DNA of 64,000 bases from Methylomusa anaerophila (GTDB lineage Bacteria > Bacillota > Negativicutes > Sporomusales > Sporomusaceae): assembly GCF_003966895.1 (NCBI RefSeq), contig NZ_AP018449.1:255424-319423 (forward strand), given 5' to 3'. The notes beneath the pieces are model-generated. The model was not told the DNA's origin. It saw only the letters and a list, made by a program, of their open reading frames with translations, and did no database searches. Every line of letters begins with the position of its first letter. Within the stretch, counting starts at the first letter, position 1. Position numbers and translations under genes: made by a program. Shown in pieces: positions 18,109 to 27,900 of this stretch.

Positions 18109-18244
18109 TACCTCCGTCATGCCAAACCTTGCATGCGGAGGTTAAACGATGCTATACACATAGCAAAGTAGACCTCTTCATGAGGTTTGCTGGGCAGGAA
18201 ATCGCTCAACTCTTGGTCGGGGCGGCGGCTTCCTTTTATTCCGG
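18109..18244 (-). ncRNA. Structured-RNA candidate, tandem repeat copy 2 (strand uncertain)
   Basis: Second copy. Differences from copy 1 cluster in loops (GTGT for AAGT in the GCTAT/ATAGC hairpin; ATGAA for AGAGAA), while stems are kept. Its minus-strand terminator CCTCCG/CGGAGG ends in TATTTTTTTATT. It lies between attenuator copy 4 and copy 1 of the repeat, in the porin leader. Confidence 0.5.
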
Positions 18245-18260
18245 GTTGAAATTTCTTTGA

Positions 18261-18328
18261 TAAAAATAAGAGGCCGTATTCCAAGTTGATGGAACACAGC
18301 CTCCAGCTTTTAGCCAGCCAGTTGTCCT
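18261..18328 (-). promoter_or_regulatory. Attenuator copy 4, start of the porin leader
   Basis: Outer arms ACAACT/AGGCTGT, GG in place of GA, inner stem CTGGCT/AGCTGG, then a terminator with arms GGCTGTGTTCC and GGAATACGGCC and a short T-rich tail. The next minus-strand features are the two tandem repeats and the porin. Confidence 0.75.
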
Positions 18329-18361
18329 TTGTTAAACAATTTGTTAATTAAGGTCAAAAAG

Positions 18362-18390
18362 ATTATATCACACATTTAGATTATTGTCAA
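18362..18390 (-). promoter_or_regulatory. Consensus promoter for attenuator copy 4
   Basis: Perfect TTGACA and TATAAT with a 17-bp spacer on the minus strand. The spacer shares most bases with the promoter at 13558, which suggests duplication of the whole leader. Confidence 0.85.
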
Positions 18391-18459
18391 TATATAGAAT
18401 AACTTATTCTGTATATTTTGTGCAACATTTTGTTTTAGCATCCTGATGATTCAGGCAGT

Positions 18460-19338
18460 TTATAACGCAGCGGATGAAGATATGGATTCGGCTATACTGG
18501 AATCTGCCGGCTTGGCCTTCTTTTCCTGGGATTGCTCATTCTGCAGCAACTCCCAAACCTTATGCCGTATCCAGCCGAACTCGGCTGACGAACGGATGCC
18601 GTCGCGGGGCCTGGGCAGATTAATGGTGACTATTTCCTTAATGGTGCCGGGATGGGCGGTCATGACCGCGACCCGGTCGGCCAAAAACACGGCTTCGTCT
18701 ATTCCGTGGGTAACGAAAACAATGGTCTTCTTAGTCTTTTCCCAAATACGGAGCAACTCTTCCTGCAAGGTCTCTCTGGTCTGGGCGTCCACGGCCGCAA
18801 ACGGTTCATCCATCAGCAGGACTTCCGGATCATAGGCCAAGGCCCGGGCAATGGCCACCCGTTGTTTCATACCGCCCGACAACTCGTGGGGATAACGGTC
18901 TTCAAAGTTTTTCAACCCCACCAGTTCAATGTACCGCTGACTAATTTCCTTTCTCTCTTTGGAAGGAACTTTTTTGATTTCAAGACCAAACTCCACGTTT
19001 TTTCGTACTGTACGCCACGGAAACAAAGCGTAGCCTTGCAATACAATTCCTCTGTCCAGAGCCGGACCGGTGATTTTTTTGCCATCCATAAATATTTCGC
19101 CGGAACTAGGGCGCGCCAAACCGGCAATCATATCCAGAAAAGTGGATTTGCCGCAACCGCTTGGTCCGACGATTGCCAGAAATTCACCTGGCTTTACGGT
19201 GAGGTCTAATTGCTTGATAGCCTCAAATTCAGTGGGTTTGTCATCACCATTACGTTTGATCTGAAACACCCTGCGAATATTACGGGCAACAATTTTGGCG
19301 TCTGTTATCGCCAAAGGCCCTGTTTGACTGACCGACAT
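18460..19338 (-). CDS. ABC transporter ATPase, nitrate/sulfonate/taurine type (SsuB/TauB-like)
   Basis: A 292-residue ATPase. Walker A is GPSGCGKST, the signature is [15 protein letters not shown], and Walker B is [12 protein letters not shown] followed by the switch VTHGIDEAV. The sequence groups with SsuB/TauB/NrtD. A Lys/Ser-rich tail of about 20 residues is extra. It is the last gene of the UroD-NifK-NifD-like operon (57 nt after the NifD-like gene), without its own permease. It may energise one of the orphan SsuC-like permeases in this window, such as that at 34.2 or 52.5 kb. Confidence 0.85.
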   Translation of the reverse strand: MSVSQTGPLAITDAKIVARNIRRVFQIKRNGDDKPTEFEAIKQLDLTVKPGEFLAIVGPSGCGKSTFLDMIAGLARPSSGEIFMDGKKITGPALDRGIVLQGYALFPWRTVRKNVEFGLEIKKVPSKERKEISQRYIELVGLKNFEDRYPHELSGGMKQRVAIARALAYDPEVLLMDEPFAAVDAQTRETLQEELLRIWEKTKKTIVFVTHGIDEAVFLADRVAVMTAHPGTIKEIVTINLPRPRDGIRSSAEFGWIRHKVWELLQNEQSQEKKAKPADSSIAESISSSAAL

Positions 19339-19395
19339 CTACCTCAACTCCCTTCTTTGCTAATAGGACGAAACATATGATGATTTTGGCCAAAA

Positions 19396-20913
19396 CTATG
19401 CCCGTATCTGCAGATCTCCTTCGTCAATGTAGGAAAATGCATCTTTCTTATACCAGTTGTCAAAATAGGGCAGCTGACTGTTGGCGCCTAAGCTACGGTT
19501 AAAAGAGGGGTTTTTGAGTATCCTGGCCACCCGTCTGGCAAATTCATAAATACCGGCGTAGCCCAGGAACAACTGGCTCTGATGAAATAAAGGCGCACAA
19601 GGAATCCCCTGCTTGGCCGCCCAGACATTGCCGCCCACATGACCGACAAATAGGTCGGGCTTTAATTTGGCAATAAGGTTTGCCTGTTCAAAAGGCTGTC
19701 CGGTGGCAACATTAAACGTTGCTTGCTCGATGGCTGCCTGCTCATCCAGCATTTCGTCACCAAACTGGTCGTAATGGTACGCCCTGAGTCCTACCACTTC
19801 AAACCCCAGATAAGTCAGCAGCTCGGCATTGGCGATAACGCGGATCTCCCCGCCGCCGATCAAGGCGCGTTTCCCTTTGAATATTTCCCGGAAGGGGGCC
19901 AGCCCTTCTTCCAGAAGTTTTACTTCCTGGTCAATGAATTGCTGCGCTTGCTTCTCAATGTCAAAAAATTTGGCTATATCCAACAGCCAGCGATTGGTGT
20001 ATTTTACTCCAATCGGGATGGTGCGAAGAATAAACGGAATGTTGAATAAAGTTTTCAGATGTTCGGAAAAGTAATCGTCATGAGTAGCGCAAATACTTAC
20101 GTTAAGGGCAGACTCCGTAGCTTTTTGGAAGTCCTCGGGATGAGCATAGCAAGGCAGTATATTCAAATTCAAATCCAGCGCTTTCAGCAAGCGGACCAGT
20201 TCGTATTCGTCAATTCGGCTCATGGACGAAACATTCAACACATTGATCGTACGGCTGGCCCGGTATTTTTCCTGTAAAATTTCAAACTCATCTCTTGTAT
20301 CCTGCACTTGGGCCGGCTCGGTTGTAATCAAACTGCGCAATATGCCGTGGTATACGGCGTCATAGGCGGTTGCCGCGATTTTGGTTTTGAACCCTTCGCA
20401 GTGCACCGGTACAATTTTGGCCTCTACTTCTTTTTGCGCCTGCTCCACCACGCTGTCCACATCATCGCCGATAATAGCCGGTACACAACTGTTGACAATG
20501 ACGATGGCGCTGGGACGGAATTCCTTATCGGCATAAAGAATAGCTTCCCGCAAATTGTTTTCCCCGCCGTTGATAACTTCATTTTCACCCAAATTGGTGT
20601 TGACCCACAAGAGGCCGCGGGAAGTGCTGTCCCTGAGTTGTTTGAAGTTTTTATTGACCCCGGCCTGGGCCAGACTGCCGCCGGCGCAGCCAATGGGTCC
20701 ATGGACGATAACCACGATATCACGGATGGTATTTATAATGGCCAAACTTAAGTTTAACTGACATATCTGGGTCTGGGCAAATTTTCTGTCGATGCCGTTC
20801 AGGCAGCCCTTTCTTCCTTTATCCACCAGGCTGCAGCAGGAGCCGCCATAAGCGCTGCAGGCTTTCAACCTGTCTTCCCGCACCGGCGGCGCTTTTTCTC
20901 TAATGTAATCCAT
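19396..20913 (-). CDS. Nitrogenase component 1-type protein, NifD-like (alpha), pair A
   Basis: 505 residues. It aligns in pattern with nitrogenase alpha subunits: HGPIGCAGG (P-cluster Cys88 region), VIVNSCVPAIIGDDVD (Cys154 region), VPVHCEGFKTKIA, and SICATHDDYFSEHL at the place of the cofactor-ligating Cys275. Several extra Cys lie near residues 18-50 (CSAYGGSCC). The His442 region is altered (LFHQSQLFLGYAG). It is not classical NifD: flanking loops differ and there is no NifE/NifN set. It follows the NifK-like gene, an inverted order, so both encode one heteromeric reductase. Likely substrate class by context: organosulfur; unproven. Confidence 0.8.
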   Translation of the reverse strand: MDYIREKAPPVREDRLKACSAYGGSCCSLVDKGRKGCLNGIDRKFAQTQICQLNLSLAIINTIRDIVVIVHGPIGCAGGSLAQAGVNKNFKQLRDSTSRGLLWVNTNLGENEVINGGENNLREAILYADKEFRPSAIVIVNSCVPAIIGDDVDSVVEQAQKEVEAKIVPVHCEGFKTKIAATAYDAVYHGILRSLITTEPAQVQDTRDEFEILQEKYRASRTINVLNVSSMSRIDEYELVRLLKALDLNLNILPCYAHPEDFQKATESALNVSICATHDDYFSEHLKTLFNIPFILRTIPIGVKYTNRWLLDIAKFFDIEKQAQQFIDQEVKLLEEGLAPFREIFKGKRALIGGGEIRVIANAELLTYLGFEVVGLRAYHYDQFGDEMLDEQAAIEQATFNVATGQPFEQANLIAKLKPDLFVGHVGGNVWAAKQGIPCAPLFHQSQLFLGYAGIYEFARRVARILKNPSFNRSLGANSQLPYFDNWYKKDAFSYIDEGDLQIRA

Positions 20914-20934
20914 TTAATATTTCCCCCCTTGTTT

Positions 20935-22275
20935 TTATCTGCTCCCTACTAAAAGTCCCAGGGCATCTTCTACCAATCGCAGGGCGCCGCTGTACCCTGC
21001 ATACGCCCGGTCAAGCACAATCCGGTTGGAAATGGGATAGGACACGCTCAAATGAGGAGCGCCAATGGCTTCGGCGAAGTCCCGGTCCAGACTGCTGCCG
21101 AAAACAAAGGCCGGACTGAATGAATTGTAATAGCGGGCGTTATTATTGCGCGGCCATACGGAATTCAAATGTTTATGGACATTGGTTGTGTCGGTGTCAA
21201 ACACCACCTTGGGCCGGATGCCGGAAGCAAAGTCGTTGAACCGGCTGACCACCAGCCGCTGCTCTTCCTCGCTAAGAACATCGGTAATGACCACCAATTC
21301 CGGCAGCCATCCCAGATCATCGGCCAGAAATTTTGCCAATGGCTGGGCATAATTGGCGTCGGCTACCACTACGCAATAGCGCTGTAAATCCAAATCATTG
21401 TAGACATCGCCCAGTCGTTCCACATAACCGTAATAGCGGGCTTTTTCGTCGGCAACCACCTTATCGACAAATTTTCGTTCAATCCCGAGGGCTGCTCCCA
21501 CTTGGTGCAAAAATTGTTCCGTGCCGGCAGGGCCGATGGGCAGCGGTACGACGATATACGGCACGCCGTGAGTTTCCTCGAAAATTTTGGCCGGCTCAAT
21601 CCCATACACATCCGACACCACGATATTCAAACCGGCTGCCGCCGATTTTTTCAGATTCTCAATGGTTTCTCCTTCGCCAAAGAAGGTGTTGACTTTATAT
21701 CCCAATTTATTAATTAATGCTTTCAGTACGTTTAAATTTCCCTTCCAAAATACATCCTGGATGGGAACAAGACCGAATAAATTGACCGTTTGTTTGTCTT
21801 TTACCGGGTTCTTCTCGACAAACTCGGCGAACAATTTGTTTAAAACAATATCATACCCTTTAAAGGAATTGCCCTTAAAGCCGCCTGTCTCGGCGGCAAA
21901 TACCGGTTTGCCCTGCTGCCGGAACCGGTTGGCTACAGAAATGGAGTCGTCGCCGATTATATCCACCATGCAGCCGGTAACTACAAAATACAAGTCACCG
22001 TCAACCACATCCAGCGTATTGGCTATTTGCTCCTCCAACCGGTCTTCGCCGCCAAATACGATGTCCTTTTCATGGACATTGGTGCTTGGCAGCGCTTGTC
22101 CGGCGCAATAGCCGCTGCCCAGATAACCTGTCGCACCATTGAGGGCATTGGCAAAGTTGCCGCCGCAGCCGGCCGACGCATGGAGAATGGATATTGCCCT
22201 GGGCAAGGCTTTCAGGGTCGCAACCGCACCTCCCATGGTGCAGAGATAACGTGGTCTTTCAACAAATCTGCTCAT
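20935..22275 (-). CDS. Nitrogenase component 1-type protein, NifK-like (beta), pair A
   Basis: 446 residues, shorter than true NifK (about 520). Three conserved P-cluster-type Cys are visible in PRYLCTMGGAVAT, ASAGCGGNFANA and VVTGCMVDIIGDD, and AETGGFKGNSFKGYD follows. The C-terminal LDRAYAGYSGALRLVEDAL is typical of the family. The start has GGAGG and lies 48 nt after the methyltransferase gene, with a triple 10-bp repeat between. It should pair with the NifD-like product encoded 21 nt downstream and take electrons from the NifH-like protein encoded at 39 kb. Confidence 0.8.
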   Translation of the reverse strand: MSRFVERPRYLCTMGGAVATLKALPRAISILHASAGCGGNFANALNGATGYLGSGYCAGQALPSTNVHEKDIVFGGEDRLEEQIANTLDVVDGDLYFVVTGCMVDIIGDDSISVANRFRQQGKPVFAAETGGFKGNSFKGYDIVLNKLFAEFVEKNPVKDKQTVNLFGLVPIQDVFWKGNLNVLKALINKLGYKVNTFFGEGETIENLKKSAAAGLNIVVSDVYGIEPAKIFEETHGVPYIVVPLPIGPAGTEQFLHQVGAALGIERKFVDKVVADEKARYYGYVERLGDVYNDLDLQRYCVVVADANYAQPLAKFLADDLGWLPELVVITDVLSEEEQRLVVSRFNDFASGIRPKVVFDTDTTNVHKHLNSVWPRNNNARYYNSFSPAFVFGSSLDRDFAEAIGAPHLSVSYPISNRIVLDRAYAGYSGALRLVEDALGLLVGSR

Positions 22276-22284
22276 TCATTTGCC

Positions 22285-22314
22285 TCCATGTAATTCCATG
22301 TAATTCCATGTAAT
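22285..22314 (-). repeat. Three tandem copies of a 10-bp unit before the NifK-like gene
   Basis: Plus strand TCCATGTAAT repeated three times without interruption. On the transcribed strand each copy reads ATTACATGGA, and the last one runs into the GGAGG ribosome site. It may be a slippage tract that alters translation or spacing. Confidence 0.8.
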
Positions 22315-22323
22315 ATCAAATCT

Positions 22324-23403
22324 TTAGTTCAATCTTTCAGGATCGATCGGATATCTGCCATACTCTCTTGCCGCCCGGAAGATGGCATGAATGTTCTCAA
22401 CCGGGGCGCCCAAAGGCATTCCGCAGCCAAGCGCCAGTATATAACCTTTCGGATTGTCATGCGCCTTGCGCAAACATTCCTTGGCGTCGCGGATCACGTC
22501 GTCCGGTGTTCCCAGATACATGGTCGCTGTCGGCTTGACATTCCCCAATATCGCCACCCGGCCACCGACTTCCTGTTTAGCGGCCGCCAAGTCGACGGTA
22601 TCATCCAGACTAAGGATGCCGGCCCCGGTATCGGCCATATCCTGCCAGATTTTTTTGGTGTTGCCGCAGATGTGCAGCGACGGGGCTTTGCCGGTTAATT
22701 CCGTAACGATCCTGGTCAAGTCGCGTAAATAAGGAAAAGCAAATTCGCGAAATTGTTTCGGGCTGATCAACGTGGCCGAAGCAGTAGGATCAGCTATATT
22801 TATTGTAGCGCCCAGTTTCGCTGCTTCTTTCACATAGACGACAGTACTATCCAAGGCAAACTTGAGCAACCGGTGGACAAACTTAGGATTGTGATAAAGG
22901 TCCCGCAGAAAGGCTTCTGTTCCCCGGATATTAGCGGCTGCGGTAAACGGTCCGCCAACGTTGCTAACCACCGGGACGCTTTCTCCCAAACGCTCACCCA
23001 AAATCTGAAGAGCGTTTAAGTGTACCGGCAGGCGCCCCCGGGTCCAGGGGTCGGGAATTTCAAGCCGGTCTAAATCGGTATATTGTCTTACTGCATGCTC
23101 GGTGATGTATGGCGAATTCTCCGCTTTTGGATATACAACCTTACTCCCGGCAGCCTCGGCAATTCCATGGAGTCCCGGGCCGGTGCCCACCGATTCGGCA
23201 CCGAACACCCGGTGGGCTTCAATTTGAGTCCGGGCTGTGTATTCAGCCGAGAAATAGCTTTCCCAATGATTAATTCCCGCCAGTTTCCCTGCTTGATGGC
23301 TGGCATTGATACTGCATGGCACCCTGTCATACGGCTTGCCGGTCAATACTGCTTCCAACCGCTCTCTCGGCGTCATTTCATCATGAAATTTTGCCGCACC
23401 CAC
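22324..23403 (-). CDS. UroD/MtaA-family corrinoid-dependent methyltransferase
   Basis: A 359-residue TIM-barrel protein of the uroporphyrinogen decarboxylase superfamily. LHICGNTKKIW provides the H-x-C zinc motif of methylcobamide:thiol methyltransferases (MtaA/MtbA), and LALGCGMPLGAPVENI supplies the second Cys. These are absent from true HemE, so methyl transfer to or from a thiol is likelier than decarboxylation. The start is GTG after AGGAGGAG. It is the first gene of the pair-A nitrogenase-like operon, behind two tandem attenuators, which links a methyl/thiol reaction to that reductase. Confidence 0.75.
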   Translation of the reverse strand: MGAAKFHDEMTPRERLEAVLTGKPYDRVPCSINASHQAGKLAGINHWESYFSAEYTARTQIEAHRVFGAESVGTGPGLHGIAEAAGSKVVYPKAENSPYITEHAVRQYTDLDRLEIPDPWTRGRLPVHLNALQILGERLGESVPVVSNVGGPFTAAANIRGTEAFLRDLYHNPKFVHRLLKFALDSTVVYVKEAAKLGATINIADPTASATLISPKQFREFAFPYLRDLTRIVTELTGKAPSLHICGNTKKIWQDMADTGAGILSLDDTVDLAAAKQEVGGRVAILGNVKPTATMYLGTPDDVIRDAKECLRKAHDNPKGYILALGCGMPLGAPVENIHAIFRAAREYGRYPIDPERLN

Positions 23404-23454
23404 TTTTTTGCTCCTCCTTTACAATAGCGCGTACAGCGGACCGGTTTCCGGCAA

Positions 23455-23530
23455 ATAAAAAAGGCAAAGACGGCTTCCTTCAAGGAATCCTTCTTTTGCC
23501 TTCAGTATTTGCTACTGATCAGTCAAATCC
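23455..23530 (-). promoter_or_regulatory. Attenuator copy 5 (proximal of two) before the methyltransferase-NifK/D operon
   Basis: Outer arms TTTGACT/AGGCAAA (one internal mismatch), inner stem TCAGTA/TACTGA. The terminator runs from AGGCAAAAGAAGG to CCGTCTTTGCCT and ends TTTTTT. It lies 52 nt before the GTG start. Confidence 0.8.
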
Positions 23531-23603
23531 GCTCTATGCTGCTGTCAATCGCCGTCTTTTGCATTCCTCGGGATCTCTAATCCAGTCGGACATGCACGGA
23601 GAT

Positions 23604-23675
23604 TAAAAGAAAAAGACTAAGACGTATCTCCAAACGGATAGCCATCTTAGCCTTCAGTCCTTCTGATCAGCTAGT
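23604..23675 (-). promoter_or_regulatory. Attenuator copy 6 (distal of two) before the same operon
   Basis: Outer arms TAGCT/AGGCTA, inner stem TCAG/CTGA, terminator GGCTAAGATGGC pairing with TACGTCTTAGTC, tail TTTTTCTTT. A transcript must pass this copy and then copy 5, giving two gates in series. Confidence 0.85.
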
Positions 23676-23702
23676 AATAATAAAAATTTTATCTTGCCCT
23701 TA

Positions 23703-23730
23703 ATTATACTGATTAATATCGATTTGTCAA
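23703..23730 (-). promoter_or_regulatory. Promoter for tandem attenuators 6 and 5
   Basis: TTGACA and TATAAT with a 16-bp spacer on the minus strand, 27 nt before attenuator 6. Confidence 0.8.
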
Positions 23731-23781
23731 TATATATTAATTTTATATATTAATTTTCCCTTATTATCAATCATCTTTTCT

Positions 23782-24225
23782 TTAATTGGAGGAATGGTGA
23801 TTGCTGTGGTCCATCCCCCCAGGTGGGGGCGTAGAAGCATCAGCCGGCGATGCCTGGTTGTCAGTCTGAGCGTTGGGATCTACTGAATTCACCAGGTCCG
23901 ATATGATCTGGCGGAATTCCGGGTCATTGGTCAGCATCTGTTTCATCATCGCCTGCATTTCAGGCTGCTTCATCATATTTTTCATGGTCTTCTGCATTTC
24001 GGGACTTTTCATCATTTCCAGGCACTGTTTCTGCATTTCCTGCGCATCCATCATGTTGTGGTCCATGGCTCCCATCTGACCCTCATTCATCACACAGTCC
24101 TGCTTGGCAGGAGGCTGCTCAGCGCTTTTTTCCGCCGCCCTCCCGATGTTTGTGCCAAAAGCCAGTCCCATGGCGGACACTGCAATGAGACCGCCCACAA
24201 TCCAACCTGTTATTTCTTTGCTCAT
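23782..24225 (-). CDS. Met/His-rich exported protein, probable copper/silver binding
   Basis: 147 residues. An N-terminal hydrophobic anchor or signal (WIVGGLIAVSAMGLAFG) is followed by a region with some 20 Met, often in MM or MxxM spacing (MMKSPEMQKTMKNMMKQ), and a His-rich tail (MDHSNHHSSN). This composition is that of periplasmic Cu(I)/Ag(I) binders such as CusF- or PcoE-like proteins, though no fold is recognised. It ends the efflux operon and may hand metal to the CusB/CusA-like pump. RBS GGGAGG. Confidence 0.6.
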   Translation of the reverse strand: MSKEITGWIVGGLIAVSAMGLAFGTNIGRAAEKSAEQPPAKQDCVMNEGQMGAMDHNMMDAQEMQKQCLEMMKSPEMQKTMKNMMKQPEMQAMMKQMLTNDPEFRQIISDLVNSVDPNAQTDNQASPADASTPPPGGMDHSNHHSSN

Positions 24226-24315
24226 AATAAAATTCCTCCCTTTTTTATTTATACATTCGAATCGTAAAAAACCTTATCTTTCTTTATCCTTTTTTATCCT
24301 TCTTCACAGTTATTT

Positions 24316-24870
24316 TTACAATACCCTTTTGGCCCCGTAATAACGCTGCCCAAAATAGTTGTCATTCATATCCCCGATAGCCACCACGCCTTTAGAGAAA
24401 GAAGTATGGATAAACTTATCGTTGCCCATATAAATACCCACATGAGAGGCTCCTGGCTCATAGGTAGTGAAATAAACCAAATCCCCTGGCTGAAGGGCCG
24501 ATATGGCCACCGTTTTTCCCACCAGAAACTGCAGGTCGGCCGTGCGGGGCATGGTAATACCTGCCTGACGAAATACGTACTGTACCAGACCTGAGCAGTC
24601 AAATCCCTGGATCGGCGAAGCACCGCCCCAGACTACGGGATAACCGAGCAGTTCGTTAGCTGCGGACAATACTTGCCCAGCCTGCCCCGGGGCCAGGAAA
24701 CCGGTTCGGCCCGTCACCTGCCGCTCATCGGCTACCGGCAAGGTGGCTCCCGACAAAATGGAATCCAGCGATTCAATAAACTGGCTGTAACCGGAGGCCG
24801 GAGCAGCCTGAACAATTCCTGGGCCGCTGAGCAATATCCCGGTAAACAGCGCAAGCATCAACTTTTTCAC
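24316..24870 (-). CDS. Secreted NlpC/P60 peptidoglycan endopeptidase
   Basis: 184 residues. A GTG start follows GGAGCGAGG. A Sec signal ends at VQAAPA. The catalytic block is GFDCSGLVQYVFRQAG (Cys), then GASHVGIYMGNDKFIHTS (His) and a further polar residue, as in gamma-D-glutamyl-meso-DAP endopeptidases (PF00877). It sits between the RND pump gene and the Met-rich protein gene. It could open the wall for pump assembly or simply be co-transcribed. Confidence 0.8.
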   Translation of the reverse strand: MKKLMLALFTGILLSGPGIVQAAPASGYSQFIESLDSILSGATLPVADERQVTGRTGFLAPGQAGQVLSAANELLGYPVVWGGASPIQGFDCSGLVQYVFRQAGITMPRTADLQFLVGKTVAISALQPGDLVYFTTYEPGASHVGIYMGNDKFIHTSFSKGVVAIGDMNDNYFGQRYYGAKRVL

Positions 24871-24938
24871 GCCTCGCTCCCCCTGTCGAACCGGCTAATG
24901 TTTCATTGTTTGTTCATAGTAGAGACCTCCTGAATTGT

Positions 24939-27900
24939 TTATAAATTCATTTTGGGTTCGACCGTTGTCTTTGCGGCGCTGCCGGCCAATCGTTTACGTT
25001 CCTGCCGCTCATTCCAGACGTAATAGATACTGGGCAGAACCACCAGGGTCAACAGGGTGGCGGTAACCAGGCCGCCTACCACAACAGTGGCCATGGGGCG
25101 CTGGACTTCGGCCCCGGTTCCACTGGTGAAGATAAGGGGGAATAAGCCGAGGCTGGCTACCAGCGCCGTCATCATAACCGGACGCAGCCGGGCGCTGGCG
25201 CCTTCGATAATGGCTTCCTCCAGGGACTTTGTCTCCCTGAGGTGCTTAATATACGTCACCATGATAACTCCATTCTGCACAGCGATACCGAAGAGGGCAA
25301 TAAACCCGACGGCCGCCGCCACCGTAAGGTACATGCCGGTGGCATAAACGGCTACAATGCCGCCCACAAGGGAAAAAGGAATGTTCATTAGGATAAGAAA
25401 AGCATCCCGGGCCGAATTAAAAGTTATATACAGGAGGAAGAATGTCAACACGATAACCGCCGGCACCACCATCGCCAGGCGGGTTTTAGCCCGCTGCTGA
25501 TTCTCGTATTGTCCGGTCCATTTGATGGAATAGCCGGGGGGAAGCTGCACTTTTTCCTTAATTACCTTGTTGGCCTCATCCACGAAGCTTACGACGTCGC
25601 GTCCCCGGGTATTTAGCTGAACAATAACCCGGTAGGCGCCGTTTTCGCTGCTGATCATGGACGGACCGTCCACTACCCGGAACTGGGCTACTTGACCCAA
25701 AGGCACGTACGCCCCGCCCGTTGCGGCGGCATTGGCGGCGGCGTCACCCATACCGCCCATTCCGCCTCCGGCGGCAGCTTTGGCCGTACTGCCGCCGGCC
25801 ACGGGAATGAGGATGTTTTGCATGGCGTTGATGTTTTCCCGGTTATCCCGGTTGTAACGGAGCAGTACGTCAAAGCGCTTCCGCCCTTCGATGGTGGTGG
25901 TGGCTGTCCGCCCCCCCACCGCCAGTTCCAAAGCGTCCTCTACATCATTGATGTTGAGTCCATAGCGCGCCACTTTGTCCCGGTCCACCTCCACCTCCAG
26001 ATAAGGAGCCCCGAAGACGCGTTCAGCCAGAAGATCGCTTACTCCGGCTACGCCGGCTAGCGCTTTTTCAATTTCAAAAGCTTTTTGCTGTAATACCTTC
26101 AGATCTTCGCCGTATAGTTTAATCCCAAGTTCGGTACGAACACCGGTGGTTAGCATGGACAAACGACCGGCAATGGGCTGGGTAAAGGCTAAATTCAGAC
26201 CGGGAATACCGGCCAGTTTAACCATCATTTCCTGCTCGATAGCAGCCTTGGTGTACCCAGGCCGCCACTGGTCCTTGGGCTTTAACGTCACAATGGTTTC
26301 AATCATATTGACGGGTGCCGGGTCCATGGCCGACTCGGCCCGGCCTACCTTGCCCGCCGACATGTCCACTTCGGGAATTTCCATGATGAGTTTATCCATC
26401 CGTTTGGCCGCTTCCACCGCTTCCGTCAAAGATACGCTGGGCAGCATGGTTGGCATGATCAGGAAGGTACCTTCGTCCAAAGACGGCATGAACTCGGTGC
26501 CAATTAAGGGCAACAGGGAGAAACCGGCAATCATGACGATGAGTGCTGCGGCGATAGTGGTCTTGCGGTATTTGATGGCCGTCTTCACAACCGGCAGATA
26601 CCAGTGATGCAGTTTTTTGACAATCCAGGTATCTTCTTCTTTGATTTTTCCCCGCAGGAGTATGGTGCAGAGCACAGGAACCAGCGTAAAAGCCAGAAGA
26701 AGCGACCCGGTCATGGCGAAGGTTTTGGTCCAGGCCATGGGGGTATAAAGTTTGCCTTCCGTCCCGGTCATGGTGAATACCGGCAGGAAGGTGACGATGA
26801 TGATGGTAATCGAGAAGAAGATGGGGGCGGCCACTTCTTTGGCCGCTGCCAGCGTCACGTCCACAATATTCCGTCGCCCGCCGTCTTCGGCCAGATGGCG
26901 GTAGATGTTCTCCACCATGACGATGGCTGCGTCGGTCATAACGCCGATACCAATGGCAATACCGCCTAAGGACATCAGATTGGCAGAAAGATGGATGCCT
27001 TTCATCCAGATCAGGGCAATCAATATTCCAATGGGAATGGCACTGGTGACGATGAGACTGGAACGGATATTGCCTAAAAAGACCAACACGATAATGGATA
27101 CCAGGATGAATTCTTCAATTAAGGCCCGGGTCAGAGTGCTTGCCGCCTTTTTGACCAGGTCGGTCTGGTCATAAAAGGGCGTAATCTTCATACCCTCGGG
27201 TAAAGTCGGCTGGATTTCGGCGATTTTTGCTTTTACTTGGTCGATAACGTTCAGTGTGTTTTCGCCCATCCGCTGGATGACAATGCCGCCGGCCGCTTCC
27301 TGGCCAAATTTGGTGAGCACGCCCCGTCTAAAGTCCGGGCCAAGAGTTACCCGGGCCACATTTTTTACGTAGACCGGTATGTTATTGTTTTGTGTTATCA
27401 CAATATTTTGGATGTCATCAACCGATTGCACCAGCCCGAGGCCGCGGATAACGTATTCCTGGCCGTTTTGTTCCACCACCTTGGCGCCGATGTTGGCGTT
27501 GCTGGCGCTGACGGCGCCAAACACCTGCCCGACACTCACCCGGTAAGCTTTCAGCAAATCCGGGTCGATATTAACCTGGTACTGGAGCACATAGCCGCCG
27601 ATACTGGCCACTTCGGCCACGCCGGGCACGGCGCTCAACTGCGGTTTGATGAAGAAATCTTCCACGGTTCTAAGTTCCGCCAGGTTATGCCGGTCGCTTT
27701 CCACCGTGTACATGAATACCTGACCCATGGGGGTACTGACCGGACCCAGGGATGGTTGCACGCCCCGCGGTAAACGTGGAATAGCTTGCTGGACTTTTTC
27801 ATTTACCACCTGCCGGGCGAAATAAGTGTCGACATTATCTTCAAAGATAACGGTAACCATGGAAAATCCGAAGGAGGAAGACGAACGGACATCCTTGACC

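Noticed and set aside
17933-18244. Tandem repeats as a GEMM (c-di-GMP-I) riboswitch pair
   Set aside because: A GCAAACC string and a GNRA-like loop occur on the minus strand, but the matching GCAAAGCC and later conserved positions are missing.
21333-21692. Many plus-strand frames opposite the nitrogenase-like, efflux and dms genes
   Set aside because: They are shadows of GC-rich coding sequence, with no ribosome sites or family motifs.
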